Positions 45,188 through 54,845 of a stretch of DNA of 64,000 nt are shown one piece after another. This DNA is from Microvirga calopogonii (GTDB lineage Bacteria > Pseudomonadota > Alphaproteobacteria > Rhizobiales > Beijerinckiaceae). The notes below the pieces were generated by a model. The model was not told the origin of the DNA. It searched no databases and was given only the letters and a program-made list of their open reading frames with translations. The stretch's first letter is position 1. Each line of letters begins with the position of its first letter. The DNA lies in assembly GCF_003347665.1 (NCBI RefSeq), contig NZ_QDGA01000007.1, positions 1-64,000 on the forward strand. Reading direction: 5' to 3'. The translations under genes were made by a program, and so were the position numbers.

Positions 45188-45533
45188 GCATCCCGTCGAC
45201 CACATAAGCCGAAACGCCCGCCTCGACGGCAGCCTGAATCATGGCGCCGTCGGAGCGGTCCACGAACATGGCCACGGGACGCGATACCAGCTTGGAGACT
45301 TGGAACATCTGCTCCAGCACGTCACGGCTAGGGTTCTCGATGCCGATGATGATCACATCCGGATCGATGGTGCTCAGGCGCCGGAGCATGTTGGTCATGG
45401 TCTCGATGACCTCCACGTCGAGGATCCCGGCCTCGCGCAATCCATCGACGAGAATGGCCGCCCGGATGCTGTTTTCCTCGATGATCGCAACGCGAAGAGG
45501 CCGCTGACCGGTTTGTGTATCGTTGGTCAAGTT
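45188..45533 (-). pseudogene. nasT: truncated nasT-like response regulator (receiver part, ANTAR domain missing)
   Basis: The frame encodes PLRVAIIEENSIRAAILVDG, then LDVEVIETMTNMLRRLSTIDPDVIIIGIENPSRDVLEQMF, SRPVAMFVDRSDGAMIQAAVEAGVSAYVVDGM. This is the receiver domain of NasT-type antiterminators of nitrate-assimilation operons. In intact NasT, AYVVDGL is followed by a helix and the RNA-binding ANTAR domain; here it is followed by arginine-rich sequence that makes sense only in the cobA frame. The start is unclear (TTG at 45530 or 45596). The boundary with cobA is estimated to within about 15 bases. Confidence 0.6.
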
Positions 45534-45740
45534 CCTGAATGCTCTCGTTGCGCACGCCTGTTGAACCTCGACACTATGATGCAAGTTTCGGGCCAAATCC
45601 GTCTGCCCTGGGTGGCTGCGGGCTTTTAGACTTTCGTTGCGTAAACTTTAGGCAGATATCGAGGATCGCGCAGAGTGGAAAAGCCGCTTTTCGGCCCCTT
45701 CTGGCCAATGTTCCGGCACCCGGTGAGCAGAGAACCATCA

Positions 45741-45765
45741 CTGAACCAGTTGCAAATTGGTTCAG
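45741..45765. promoter_or_regulatory. inverted repeat, candidate operator upstream of the peptide-operon regulator
   Basis: Arms CTGAACCA (45741-45748) and TGGTTCAG (45758-45765) enclose nine bases. A further AGAACCA half-site lies at 45731-45737. The half-site TGGTT/AACCA recurs at 45842-45852. It is likely bound by the GntR regulator that follows. Confidence 0.5.
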
Positions 45766-45841
45766 CCTTGAGCTAGCCTTGTTTCGTGGCAGCCCAAAGA
45801 GACGAAACAATAGATCGTCTTCTATGGACCACTAGCAAGAT

Positions 45842-45852
45842 TGGTTCAACCA
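45842..45852. promoter_or_regulatory. FadR-subfamily operator match TGGT-N3-ACCA
   Basis: TGGTTCAACCA is an exact match to the TGGTNNNACCA consensus recognised by several FadR-subfamily GntR proteins. It ends 13 bases before the ATG of the FCD-type regulator at 45866, so it probably mediates autoregulation of the whole peptide operon. Confidence 0.6.
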
Positions 45853-45865
45853 TCGCCGGATCTCT

Positions 45866-46622
45866 ATGTCCAACCTCGATCCATTGCTGGATAGCTCGAA
45901 CTTCGCCCTCGGGCGGCTTCGAGCCCTGCTGGAAGACGGCTCCTTCGACGGGGAGCAGCGGCTCCCGTCGGAGCGGGTTCTGGCGGCGCAGATTGGCATC
46001 GGCCGGCGCGCCCTGCGGCGGGCGCTCGAGGTGCTGGAGGCCGAAGGGCGGATCTGGCGCCACCAGGGAAAAGGGACCTTTCTCGGTCCCCGCCCTCCGG
46101 AGCAGCCGTCAGATCTCGACGAGCTGTCCCGGCGAACCAATCCGCTCGAAGTCATGGACGTGCGCCTGGAGATCGAGCCGGCACTCGCCCGTCTCGCGGC
46201 CCTGCGCGCCTCGAACGGCGACATCGAAAGGCTCCTGCATCTGGCCGACAAGACCGCCTCGATGTCCGATGCCGATGGCCGTGAACTCTGGGACAGCGCC
46301 CTGCATCGCGCCATCGCGGAGGTCGCGGGCAATTCGCTTCTCCTGGCGATCTTCGACATGGTCGACCGCATTCGCCAGGACGCCACATGGCGCCTTCTGC
46401 GCGAGCGGGCCCGCTCGGGAGCCCGGCAGCAGGTCTATGTGGACCAGCACCGGCGCGTGATCGCGGCCATCGCCCAGCGGGAGGCCCATGCGGCGGAACA
46501 GGCCATGCGCGAACACCTCGAACTGGTGCGTGACGGGTTGTTGAAGGTCATGATGAGCCCCCTGCCCGACGGCAAGGATCCACAACAAGCAATATCCGAA
46601 AACACCGAGGATCAACGTCTCC

Positions 46623-46633
<11 letters not shown>
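45866..46633 (+). CDS. GntR-family regulator with FCD domain (peptide operon)
   Basis: A 255-residue regulator with an N-terminal winged helix (LPSERVLAAQIGIGRRALRRALEVLEAEGRIWRHQGKGTFLG, about 34-75) and an FCD helical domain. The FCD domain holds the conserved arginine/histidine ligands in DVRLEIEPALARLAALRAS, ELWDSALHRAIAEVAGNSLLLAIFD and QHRRVIAAIAQREAHAAEQAMREHLELV. It is the first gene of a forward operon; its last 11 bases overlap the ATPase start at 46623. Operator-like TGGTT/AACCA sites stand in front of it. It probably senses an imported amino acid or peptide product. Confidence 0.9.
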
Positions 46634-47680
<1,047 letters not shown>

Positions 47681-47684
<4 letters not shown>

Positions 47685-48781
47685 GCGTGATGCCCGCTGA
47701 CGACATCGTGCTCGAAGGGATCGGCCTGAAGAAGCATTTCGGCGGTGGCGGCCTGTTGTCCAAGCCGACCATAGTGCGCGCCGTGGACGGCGTGTCCCTC
47801 GGCATCCGGCGCGGCGAGACCTTCGCGGTCGTGGGCGAATCCGGCTGCGGCAAGTCCACCCTGGGCCGCCTCCTGCTGCGCCTGATCGAAGCGACCGAAG
47901 GCGACGTGCGCTACGAGGGCCGCTCGATCGTGAAGCTCGACAAGGGCGAGCTGCGCAAGCTGCGGCGCGAGCTGCAGATCATCTTCCAGGACCCCTTCGC
48001 GTCCCTCAACCCGCGCATGAACGTGGGCGACATCATCGCCGAGCCGATCTGGCTGCACAATCTGGCGAGCGGGCGCGAGAAGCGCGAACGCGTCGCGGAC
48101 CTCATGCGCACGGTCGGCCTGTTGCCGACCCATGCGGACCGTTATCCGCACGAGTTTTCCGGCGGCCAGCGCCAGCGCATCGGCATCGCCCGGGCGCTCG
48201 CGGGCGATCCCAAGCTGATCGTCGGCGACGAGCCGGTCTCGGCGCTCGACGTGTCGATCCAGGCGCAGATCATCAACCTGCTCGAAGACCTGAAGAACCG
48301 CTTCGGCCTGACTCTCGTCATCGTCGCCCATGACCTTGCCGTCATCCGTCACATGAGCGACCGGGTCGCGGTGATGTATCTCGGTGAGATCGTGGAGCTG
48401 TCGGACACGGACGCTCTCTTCGACAATCCGCTGCATCCCTACACCCAGGCGCTGCTCGCCGCGATCCCGATCCCGAGCCCCACGAACCGCCAGCCGAAGG
48501 CGCTGCTCCAGGGCGACGTGCCGAGCCCCGCCGCTCCCCCCTCAGGCTGCCGCTTTCATACCCGCTGCCCCCATGCCCGGGCTCTCTGCAAGGAGCAGCA
48601 TCCGGCGCTCGAAACCGCGCCGGACGGACGGCAGGTTGCCTGCCATTTCTGGCGCGAAATTCAGGGAGCGGGCGCCGGCTCCATCAGCGCGCCGCCCCCG
48701 AGCGCTGCGCTCGCGAAGCGCCTGGCGCTCTACCGAACTTGGCGCGAACGGCAGGACAAGCCCGTCGCGACGAGCCCTTGA
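47681..48781 (+). CDS. dipeptide/oligopeptide ABC importer ATPase (DppF-like)
   Basis: A 366-residue second ATPase of the heterodimer. It has Walker [18 protein letters not shown] (about residue 51), Q-loop [20 protein letters not shown], signature [15 protein letters not shown] (about 160), Walker [20 protein letters not shown] and the cysteine site [14 protein letters not shown] (about 287). The ATGA overlap with the preceding stop implies coupled translation. The C-terminal tail after 330 ([18 protein letters not shown]) is variable. Operon context with gamma-glutamyltransferase suggests glutathione-like or gamma-glutamyl peptides. Confidence 0.92.
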
Positions 48782-48822
48782 ACTCAGAGGACGACAACCA
48801 GAGAACAACTGGAGGACATGGA

Positions 48823-50322
48823 ATGAAGAAGAGACTTCTCCTTGCTTTGGCCGCGGGGCTCCTGGCGAGCACCGCAGCCTCCGCGCAGACCCTGCGCATT
48901 GGCCTGAACGAAGATCCCGATGTGCTCGATCCGCACCGCGCGCGCACCTTCGTCGGGCGCATCGTATTCACGTCGCTGTGCAACAAGCTCGTCGACATCA
49001 CGCCCGACCTGAAGTTCACACCCGAACTCGCCACCGAGTGGAACTGGGGCGACGACGGCAAGTCGTTGACCTTCAAGCTGCGTCCCGGCGTCAAGTTCCA
49101 TGACGGCGAGCCCATGAACGCCGCTGCCGTGAAGGCGAATATCGACCGCGCCCGCACCCTGCCGGACTCCCTGCGCAAGAGCGAGCTGACATCGGTGGAC
49201 AATGTCGAGGTCGTCGACGACCTGACCGTGAAGGTCAACCTTTCCCGCGCCGACGCGACCCTGCTCTCCCAACTCTCCGACCGCGCCGGCATGATCATGT
49301 CGCCGAAGGCGCTCGGCAACGCCGACTTCGGCCAGAAGCCGGTCTGCTCGGGTCCCTACAAGTTCGTCGAGCGCGTTCAGAACGACCGCATCGTGCTCGA
49401 GAAGTTCGCCGATTACTGGGACGCGAAGAACTACAACTTCGAGCGCGTCGTGTTCCAGCCCATTCCGGATACGACCGTGCGCCTCGCCAATGTGCGCTCC
49501 GGCAACCTCGACCTTCTCGAGCGTCTGGCGCCGAGCGACGTTCCGGCCGTCAAGAGCGACTCGAGCTTGGTCTTTGCCCCCGTCTCCGGCATCGGCTACC
49601 AGGGCCTGACGATCAACACCAACAACGGTGAGCGTTCCAAGACCCCGCTCGGTCAGGACAAGCGCGTCCGGCAGGCCCTTGAGCTGTCCATCGACCGCAA
49701 CGTCATCAACGAGGTGGTCGGCGCTGGCATCTATCCGCCCGCGGGTCAGCCCTTCCCGGAAGCGAGCCCTTACAACAACCCGAAGTTCAAGGCCAACGAG
49801 CGTGACGTGGCCAAGGCCAAGCAGCTCCTGAAGGAGGCCGGTGTCGACCGGGTGAAGCTCGAACTGACTTTCGGCACCGGAACCACGGCTCAGCAGATCG
49901 CCGAGATCATCCAGGCGATGGCGGCCGAAGCTGGTTTCGACATCTCGCTGCGCCCGACCGAGTTCGCGGCCATGCAGAAGGAAGCTCAGGCGGGCAACTT
50001 CGACGTGAACGTGATCGGCTGGTCCGGTCGCGTCGATCCCGACGGCAACATCCACCCCTTCGTCACCTGCAAGGGCGCGCTCAATGATGGCCGCTACTGC
50101 AACGAGCAGGTCGACAAGCTGCTGAACGACGCCCGCGTCACGAACGACGAGGCCAAGCGCAAGCAGCTCTACGATTCGGCTCAGGAGATCCTGAAGCAGG
50201 ATCTGCCGATCATCTACACCTACTATCAGCCCTGGCCCTTCGTTCACACGAAGAAGGTCCAGAACTTCAAGCCCTATCCGGACGGCATGATACGCCTGAA
50301 GGGCGTGAAGTTCGCCTCTTGA
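48823..50322 (+). CDS. dipeptide/oligopeptide ABC importer, periplasmic binding protein
   Basis: A 499-residue family 5 binding protein. A Sec signal peptide (MKKRLLLALAAGLLASTAASAQ) is followed by LRIGLNEDPDVLDPHRARTFVGRIV, the usual opening. Mid landmarks are LKFTPELATEWNWGDDGKSLTFKLRPGVKFHDGEPM (about residue 62) and GPYKFVERVQNDRIVLEKF. The start at 48823 is fixed by the signal peptide and GGAGGACATG upstream; the frame before it is not used. GsiB/DppA/NikA-like ligands cannot be told apart. It is third-from-front in the operon, after two ATPases, an order seen in gsi-type loci. Confidence 0.92.
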   Translation: MKKRLLLALAAGLLASTAASAQTLRIGLNEDPDVLDPHRARTFVGRIVFTSLCNKLVDITPDLKFTPELATEWNWGDDGKSLTFKLRPGVKFHDGEPMNAAAVKANIDRARTLPDSLRKSELTSVDNVEVVDDLTVKVNLSRADATLLSQLSDRAGMIMSPKALGNADFGQKPVCSGPYKFVERVQNDRIVLEKFADYWDAKNYNFERVVFQPIPDTTVRLANVRSGNLDLLERLAPSDVPAVKSDSSLVFAPVSGIGYQGLTINTNNGERSKTPLGQDKRVRQALELSIDRNVINEVVGAGIYPPAGQPFPEASPYNNPKFKANERDVAKAKQLLKEAGVDRVKLELTFGTGTTAQQIAEIIQAMAAEAGFDISLRPTEFAAMQKEAQAGNFDVNVIGWSGRVDPDGNIHPFVTCKGALNDGRYCNEQVDKLLNDARVTNDEAKRKQLYDSAQEILKQDLPIIYTYYQPWPFVHTKKVQNFKPYPDGMIRLKGVKFAS

Positions 50323-50399
50323 TCTAGTTGAAAAGCAGCGTGCCCGGCCTTCGAGCCGGGCACGCCCCCGCCCTTCCTCGATATGGGTTCCACGAGCGG

Positions 50400-51347
50400 A
50401 TGCTGCGCTACATCGGACGACGAATACTGATTGCCATTCCGACACTGATCATCGTGTCGCTCCTGGTCTTCGCCCTGCAGAAGCTCCTGCCGGGCGATCC
50501 GGTTCTCACCATGGCGGGCGAGGAGCGCGATCCGCAGGTGCTCGCGTTCCTGCGCGAAAAGTACCGCCTGGACGATCCCATCCCGGTCCAGTACTTCGCC
50601 TGGATCGGCTCGGCCCTGACCGGCAATCTCGGGATTTCGCTGCGCACCGACATCCCGGTGCTCGACCTGATCATGAGCAAGCTGCCGGTCACGATCGAAC
50701 TCGCCATCATGGCTATGATCGTCGCGCTCGCCATCGGCATTCCGGCCGGCATCATCTCGGCAGTGAGAAAAGGAACGGCCGTCGACTACACGGCCAACGT
50801 CATCGCGTTGTCGGGCCTGTCCATTCCCAATTTCTGGCTCGGCATCATGCTCATCATGCTGGTCTCGGTGCGCTGGAAGCTCCTGCCCGCTTCCGGCTAT
50901 GTGCCGCCGACCGAAGACCTGTGGCTCAACATCAAGACCATGCTCATGCCGGCCTTCGTACTCGGCACCGGTCTCGCAGCCAGCCTCATGCGTCATACCC
51001 GCAGCGCAATGCTCGGCGTCATGCGCTCCGACTACATCCGCACCGCTCGCGCCAAGGGTCTCCTGTCCAGGAAGGTCATCCTGAAACACGCGCTGCGCAA
51101 CGCGCTCGTGCCCATCGTGACCCTGTCCACCCTGCTCTTCGGCGAGCTTCTCGCAGGCGCCGTGCTCACGGAACAGATCTTCACCATCCCGGGCTTCGGC
51201 AAGCTCATCGTCGATGCGGTGTTCAACCGCGACTACGCGGTGGTGCAGGGCGTCGTCCTCTGCACGGCGGTCGGTTTCATCTTCATGAACCTGCTGGCCG
51301 ATGTCCTCTACGTTCTCGTCAATCCCCGCCTGAGGCACGCCGCATGA
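50400..51347 (+). CDS. dipeptide/oligopeptide ABC importer permease (DppB-like)
   Basis: A 315-residue permease. The opening MLRYIGRRILIAIPTLIIVSLLVFALQKLLPGDP is the DppB/GsiC N-terminus. FREKYRLDDPIPVQYFAWI follows in slightly varied form, and the coupling loop is YIRTARAKGLLSRKVILKHALRNALVPIVT near 203-232. It has six helices. The start at 50400 fits the family; upstream codons back to 50328 do not. Its stop overlaps the next permease start (ATGA). Confidence 0.92.
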   Translation: MLRYIGRRILIAIPTLIIVSLLVFALQKLLPGDPVLTMAGEERDPQVLAFLREKYRLDDPIPVQYFAWIGSALTGNLGISLRTDIPVLDLIMSKLPVTIELAIMAMIVALAIGIPAGIISAVRKGTAVDYTANVIALSGLSIPNFWLGIMLIMLVSVRWKLLPASGYVPPTEDLWLNIKTMLMPAFVLGTGLAASLMRHTRSAMLGVMRSDYIRTARAKGLLSRKVILKHALRNALVPIVTLSTLLFGELLAGAVLTEQIFTIPGFGKLIVDAVFNRDYAVVQGVVLCTAVGFIFMNLLADVLYVLVNPRLRHAA

Positions 51348-52219
51348 CCGCCACAGCCGTTATCGCCGACGAGGTCGCGCTGCCCAAGAAGCGCAGTCGC
51401 GTCCTCGCCAAGTTCCTGAGGAACAAGAGTGCCGTGCTCGGCGCCGCCATCGTGCTGTTCTTCGTTCTCGTCGCCCTCGTCGGGCCCTATTTCGCCCCGT
51501 ACGATCCCGTGAAGCCGAGCTTCACGAGCATCCGCAAGGCACCCTCGGCCCTGTTCTGGTTCGGCACCGACGAACTCGGGCGCGATCTTCTCTCCCGCAT
51601 GCTCTGGGGCGCCCGGGCGTCCATCATGGCCGGCGTCGTGTCGGTCACCATCGCCATCGTGCTCGGCGTGCCGTTCGGTCTTATCTCGGGCTATTTCGGC
51701 GGCTGGGTCGACGCCGCGATCTCGCGCGCCACCGATGCCATGCTGGCGATCCCCTTCCTGATCTTCGCCATCGCGCTGGCCGCCTTCCTTGGCCCCAGTC
51801 TTACCAATGCGATGATCGCCATCGGTCTCTCCGCCATGCCGATCTTCATCCGTCTCACCCGCGGACAGGTGCTGACCGTGAAGGCAGAAGACTATGTGGA
51901 GGGCGCACGCGCCATCGGGCTGCCCGATTTCTGGATCCTGGTGCGTTACGTGTTTCCGAACGTGCTTCCGCCGATCCTGGTCCAGGGAACGCTCACCATC
52001 GCGACCGCCATCATCGCGGAAGCGAGCCTCTCGTTCCTCGGCCTCGGCCAGCAGCCGCCGAACCCCTCCTGGGGCTCCATGCTCAACACTGCCAAGAACT
52101 TCATGGATCAGGCTCCCTGGATGTCGATCTTCCCGGGCTCCGCGATCTTCCTGATCGTTCTCGGTTTCAATCTCCTCGGCGACGGCCTGCGCGACGCGCT
52201 CGACCCCCGCGAACAGTAA
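51344..52219 (+). CDS. dipeptide/oligopeptide ABC importer permease (DppC-like)
   Basis: A 291-residue permease. An N-terminal cytoplasmic segment and helix (FLRNKSAVLGAAIVLFFVLVALVGPYFAPYDP) is followed by HWFGTDELGRDLLSR-like FWFGTDELGRDLLSRMLWGAR (about residue 66) and the coupling loop YVEGARAIGLPDFWILVRYVFPNVLPPILV near 185. The C-terminal ASLSFLGLGQQPPNPSWGSML is the DppC hallmark. The start is set by the ATGA overlap with the DppB-like gene. The longer frame to 50921 is a shadow. Confidence 0.92.
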   Translation: MTATAVIADEVALPKKRSRVLAKFLRNKSAVLGAAIVLFFVLVALVGPYFAPYDPVKPSFTSIRKAPSALFWFGTDELGRDLLSRMLWGARASIMAGVVSVTIAIVLGVPFGLISGYFGGWVDAAISRATDAMLAIPFLIFAIALAAFLGPSLTNAMIAIGLSAMPIFIRLTRGQVLTVKAEDYVEGARAIGLPDFWILVRYVFPNVLPPILVQGTLTIATAIIAEASLSFLGLGQQPPNPSWGSMLNTAKNFMDQAPWMSIFPGSAIFLIVLGFNLLGDGLRDALDPREQ

Positions 52220-52248
52220 AAAATAACGCCAACCTCGGATAAAGCATC

Positions 52249-54042
52249 ATGTTTACGACACGGCCAGAGATCCTCGGCACCTTCGGCATCGTCACCTCGA
52301 CCCATTGGCTCGCATCCGCCGCGGGCATGTCCATGCTCGAAAAGGGCGGCAATGCCTTCGACGCCTGCGTCGCCTCCGCGTTCGTGCTGCAGGTGGTCGA
52401 ACCGCATCTGGTCGGACCGTCGGGCGAAGTGCCGGCCGTGTTCTACTCGGCCAAGACCAAGAAGGTCGAAGTACTCTGCGGCCAGGGCACGGCTCCGGCA
52501 GGCGCCACCATCGCGCATTACAAGAACGAGGGCCTCAAGCTCATTCCCGGCAACGGCCTCCTCGCCACGGTGGTGCCCGGCGCCTTCGATGCCTGGATGC
52601 TGCTCCTGCGCGACCACGGCCTGCTCTCGCTCAGGGACGTGCTGGAACCTGCGATCTATTATGCCGAACAGGGACATCCCCTGCTGCCGCGCGTGGCCGA
52701 CACCATCAAGGGCCTGAAGGAGTTCTTCGAGACGGAATGGCCCACGACGGCCGCCGTCTTCCTGCCCGGCGGCGAGGTTCCGAAGCCGCGCCAGCTGTTC
52801 CGTAATCCGCAACTCGCGGATACCTGGAAGCGCATCATCCGCGAGGGCGAAGCCAAGGGCGGCGACCGCGAGGCTCAGATCGAAGCGGCGCGCAACGCCT
52901 TCTACAAGGGCTTCGTGGCCGAGGCCATCGACGCCTTCGTGCGCAAGACGGAAGTCATGGACCAGAGCGGCTCGCGCCATCGCGGCGTGCTGACCGCCGA
53001 CGACATGGCCAACTGGTCCGCGAGCTACGACGCGCCGCAGACCTACGACTACCATAACTACCGGGTGAACAAGATTCGACCCTGGGGCCAGGGCCCGGTC
53101 TTCCTCCAGACGCTGGCGCTCCTGAAGGGCTTCGATCTTGCCGCCATGGGGGCGACCAGCGCCGAATTCATCCACACGGTGGTCGAATCCATGAAGCTCG
53201 CCTTCGCCGACCGCGAGGCCTATTACGGCGATCCGGATTTCGTCGATGTGCCGATCGAGACCCTGCTGTCAGATGCCTACAACGCCGAGCGGCGCAAGCT
53301 CATCACCGACAAGGCCTCTCTCGAACTCCGCCCCGGCCGTGTCGAGGGCTATGAAGCCCAGGTGGAGCGTACGCTCAAGGCGCTGCGCGAATTGTCGACC
53401 ACGGACAAGAAGGTGTCGGGCGGCGAGCCGACCCTTCAATCCATGCGCTCGGCGCGCCGCGGCGACACGGTCCATATCGATGTGGTGGACCGGTTCGGCA
53501 ACATGATCGCGGCCATGCCGTCCGGCGGCTGGCTGCAATCCTCGCCGGTCATTCCAGAACTCGGCTTCATGCTCAATTCCCGCGCCCAGATGTTCTGGCT
53601 CGAAGAGGGCCTTCCGGCGAGCCTCGCGCCGGGCAAGCGTCCGCGCACCACGCTGACCCCGACCCTCGCGGAGAAGGACGGCGAACCCTACATGGTCTTC
53701 GGCTCTCCGGGCGGCGACCAGCAGGAGCAGTGGCAGCTCCTGCTCTTCCTGCGCCATGCCCATCACGGCCTGAACCTGCAGGAGGCCATCGACCAGCCGA
53801 TGTCGCACACGGCGCATTTCCCCTCCTCGTTCTATCCGCGCGAGCAGAAGCCCGGACACCTCATGGCCGAGGAAACCTTCGGTGCGGAGGTGCTCGACGA
53901 TCTGCGCGCACGCGGCCACGAGGTCGAGGTCGCGCCCGCCTGGACGGTCGGCCGCCTCGTGGCGGCGAGCCGCGACAAGGACGGCCTGCTGCACGGCGCC
54001 GCCACTCCGCGGCTCATGCAGGCCTACGCGGTCGGACGCTGA
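52249..54042 (+). CDS. gamma-glutamyltransferase family Ntn-hydrolase
   Basis: A 597-residue GGT-family protein. The N-terminal domain has LASAAGMSMLEKGGNAFDACVASAFVLQVVEPHLVGPSGE (about 24-63), with PSGE where most GGTs have GIGGG. The nucleophile is probably T407 in GDTVHIDVVDRFGNMIAAM, after which the chain would self-cleave into two subunits. FGSPGGDQQEQWQLLLFLRHAH (about 484) is the glycine-rich loop. There is no signal peptide, so unlike secreted GGTs it is cytoplasmic and would act on imported peptides. It lies 29 bases after the permease. The altered GGG loop leaves open another acyl substrate. Confidence 0.9.
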   Translation: MFTTRPEILGTFGIVTSTHWLASAAGMSMLEKGGNAFDACVASAFVLQVVEPHLVGPSGEVPAVFYSAKTKKVEVLCGQGTAPAGATIAHYKNEGLKLIPGNGLLATVVPGAFDAWMLLLRDHGLLSLRDVLEPAIYYAEQGHPLLPRVADTIKGLKEFFETEWPTTAAVFLPGGEVPKPRQLFRNPQLADTWKRIIREGEAKGGDREAQIEAARNAFYKGFVAEAIDAFVRKTEVMDQSGSRHRGVLTADDMANWSASYDAPQTYDYHNYRVNKIRPWGQGPVFLQTLALLKGFDLAAMGATSAEFIHTVVESMKLAFADREAYYGDPDFVDVPIETLLSDAYNAERRKLITDKASLELRPGRVEGYEAQVERTLKALRELSTTDKKVSGGEPTLQSMRSARRGDTVHIDVVDRFGNMIAAMPSGGWLQSSPVIPELGFMLNSRAQMFWLEEGLPASLAPGKRPRTTLTPTLAEKDGEPYMVFGSPGGDQQEQWQLLLFLRHAHHGLNLQEAIDQPMSHTAHFPSSFYPREQKPGHLMAEETFGAEVLDDLRARGHEVEVAPAWTVGRLVAASRDKDGLLHGAATPRLMQAYAVGR

Positions 54043-54051
54043 GGGCATGCC

Positions 54052-54777
54052 ATGACCTGGTCGATCATCGCCAAGGATCCTGAAACCGGCGCCTTCGGCG
54101 TCGCGGTCACCACCAAGTTCTTCGCCGTGGGAGCGCTCTGCCCCCACGGCGCGGCGCGGATCGGTGCGCTCGCCACGCAGGCTCTCGTCAATCCCCTCTA
54201 CGGCATCGACGGCATCAGGCTTCTGGCCGAGGGACGAAGCGCCGAGGAGATCGTCACGATCCTCACGGCCCAGGACCCCGGCCGTGGATCGCGCCAGCTT
54301 CATGTGATCGACCGGGACGGCCGTACGGCCGCCCATACGGGGTCGGACTGCATCGACTGGTGCGGGCATCTGACCGATGAAGGTGTCTCGGTCGCCGGCA
54401 ACATGCTGGCCGGTCCGACCGTCATCGAGGCGACGCTCGAAACCTACAAGCGGCGCATGGACATGCCCTTCGCCGATCGCCTCATGGCTGCGCTCGATGC
54501 CGGTCAAGCCGAAGGCGGCGACAAACGCGGCAAGCAATCCGCCGCGATCAAGGTCTGGCAGGACGAGCCCTATCCCATGCTCGACCTGCGCGTTGACGAT
54601 CACCCGGAACCGCTGGACGAGCTGCGCCGGCTGTACGGCGTCGCCCATGAACGTTTCCTCGCCTTCATGGACGCCATGGCGACCCGCGCCAACCCGGGCG
54701 GCATCACGGACAGGTCGTGGATCGACCAGCGGGCGCTCAAGTATCAGGAGCGGAGAGCCGCAAGCTCGAAGCCGTAA
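54052..54777 (+). CDS. DUF1028 Ntn-hydrolase-like protein
   Basis: A 241-residue DUF1028 protein: TWSIIAKDPETGAFGVAVTTKFFAVGALCPHG (residues 2-33) and ARIGALATQALVNPLYGIDGIRLLAEG, then GRTAAHTGSDCIDWCGHLTDEGVSVAGNMLAG (about 99-130). The fold is predicted to resemble Ntn-hydrolases; the function is unproven. It starts nine bases after the GGT stop (short gap with the ATG preceded by GAGGGCATGCC), so it is in the peptide operon and probably hydrolyses the same class of compound. DUF1028 genes beside peptide importers are a known pattern. Confidence 0.9.
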   Translation: MTWSIIAKDPETGAFGVAVTTKFFAVGALCPHGAARIGALATQALVNPLYGIDGIRLLAEGRSAEEIVTILTAQDPGRGSRQLHVIDRDGRTAAHTGSDCIDWCGHLTDEGVSVAGNMLAGPTVIEATLETYKRRMDMPFADRLMAALDAGQAEGGDKRGKQSAAIKVWQDEPYPMLDLRVDDHPEPLDELRRLYGVAHERFLAFMDAMATRANPGGITDRSWIDQRALKYQERRAASSKP

Positions 54778-54845
54778 GGCATCCCCTGCCATAGTGTAGC
54801 TTGCCGGTGGATCGAAAAGATCTTACGGCGATCTGCTTCCCTCCG

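Noticed and set aside
44178..45596. Genuine NasT-HemD fusion protein
   Set aside because: The middle ~60 residues are arginine-rich and low in sense, while another frame there reads as CobA. A deletion joint explains both better than a designed fusion.
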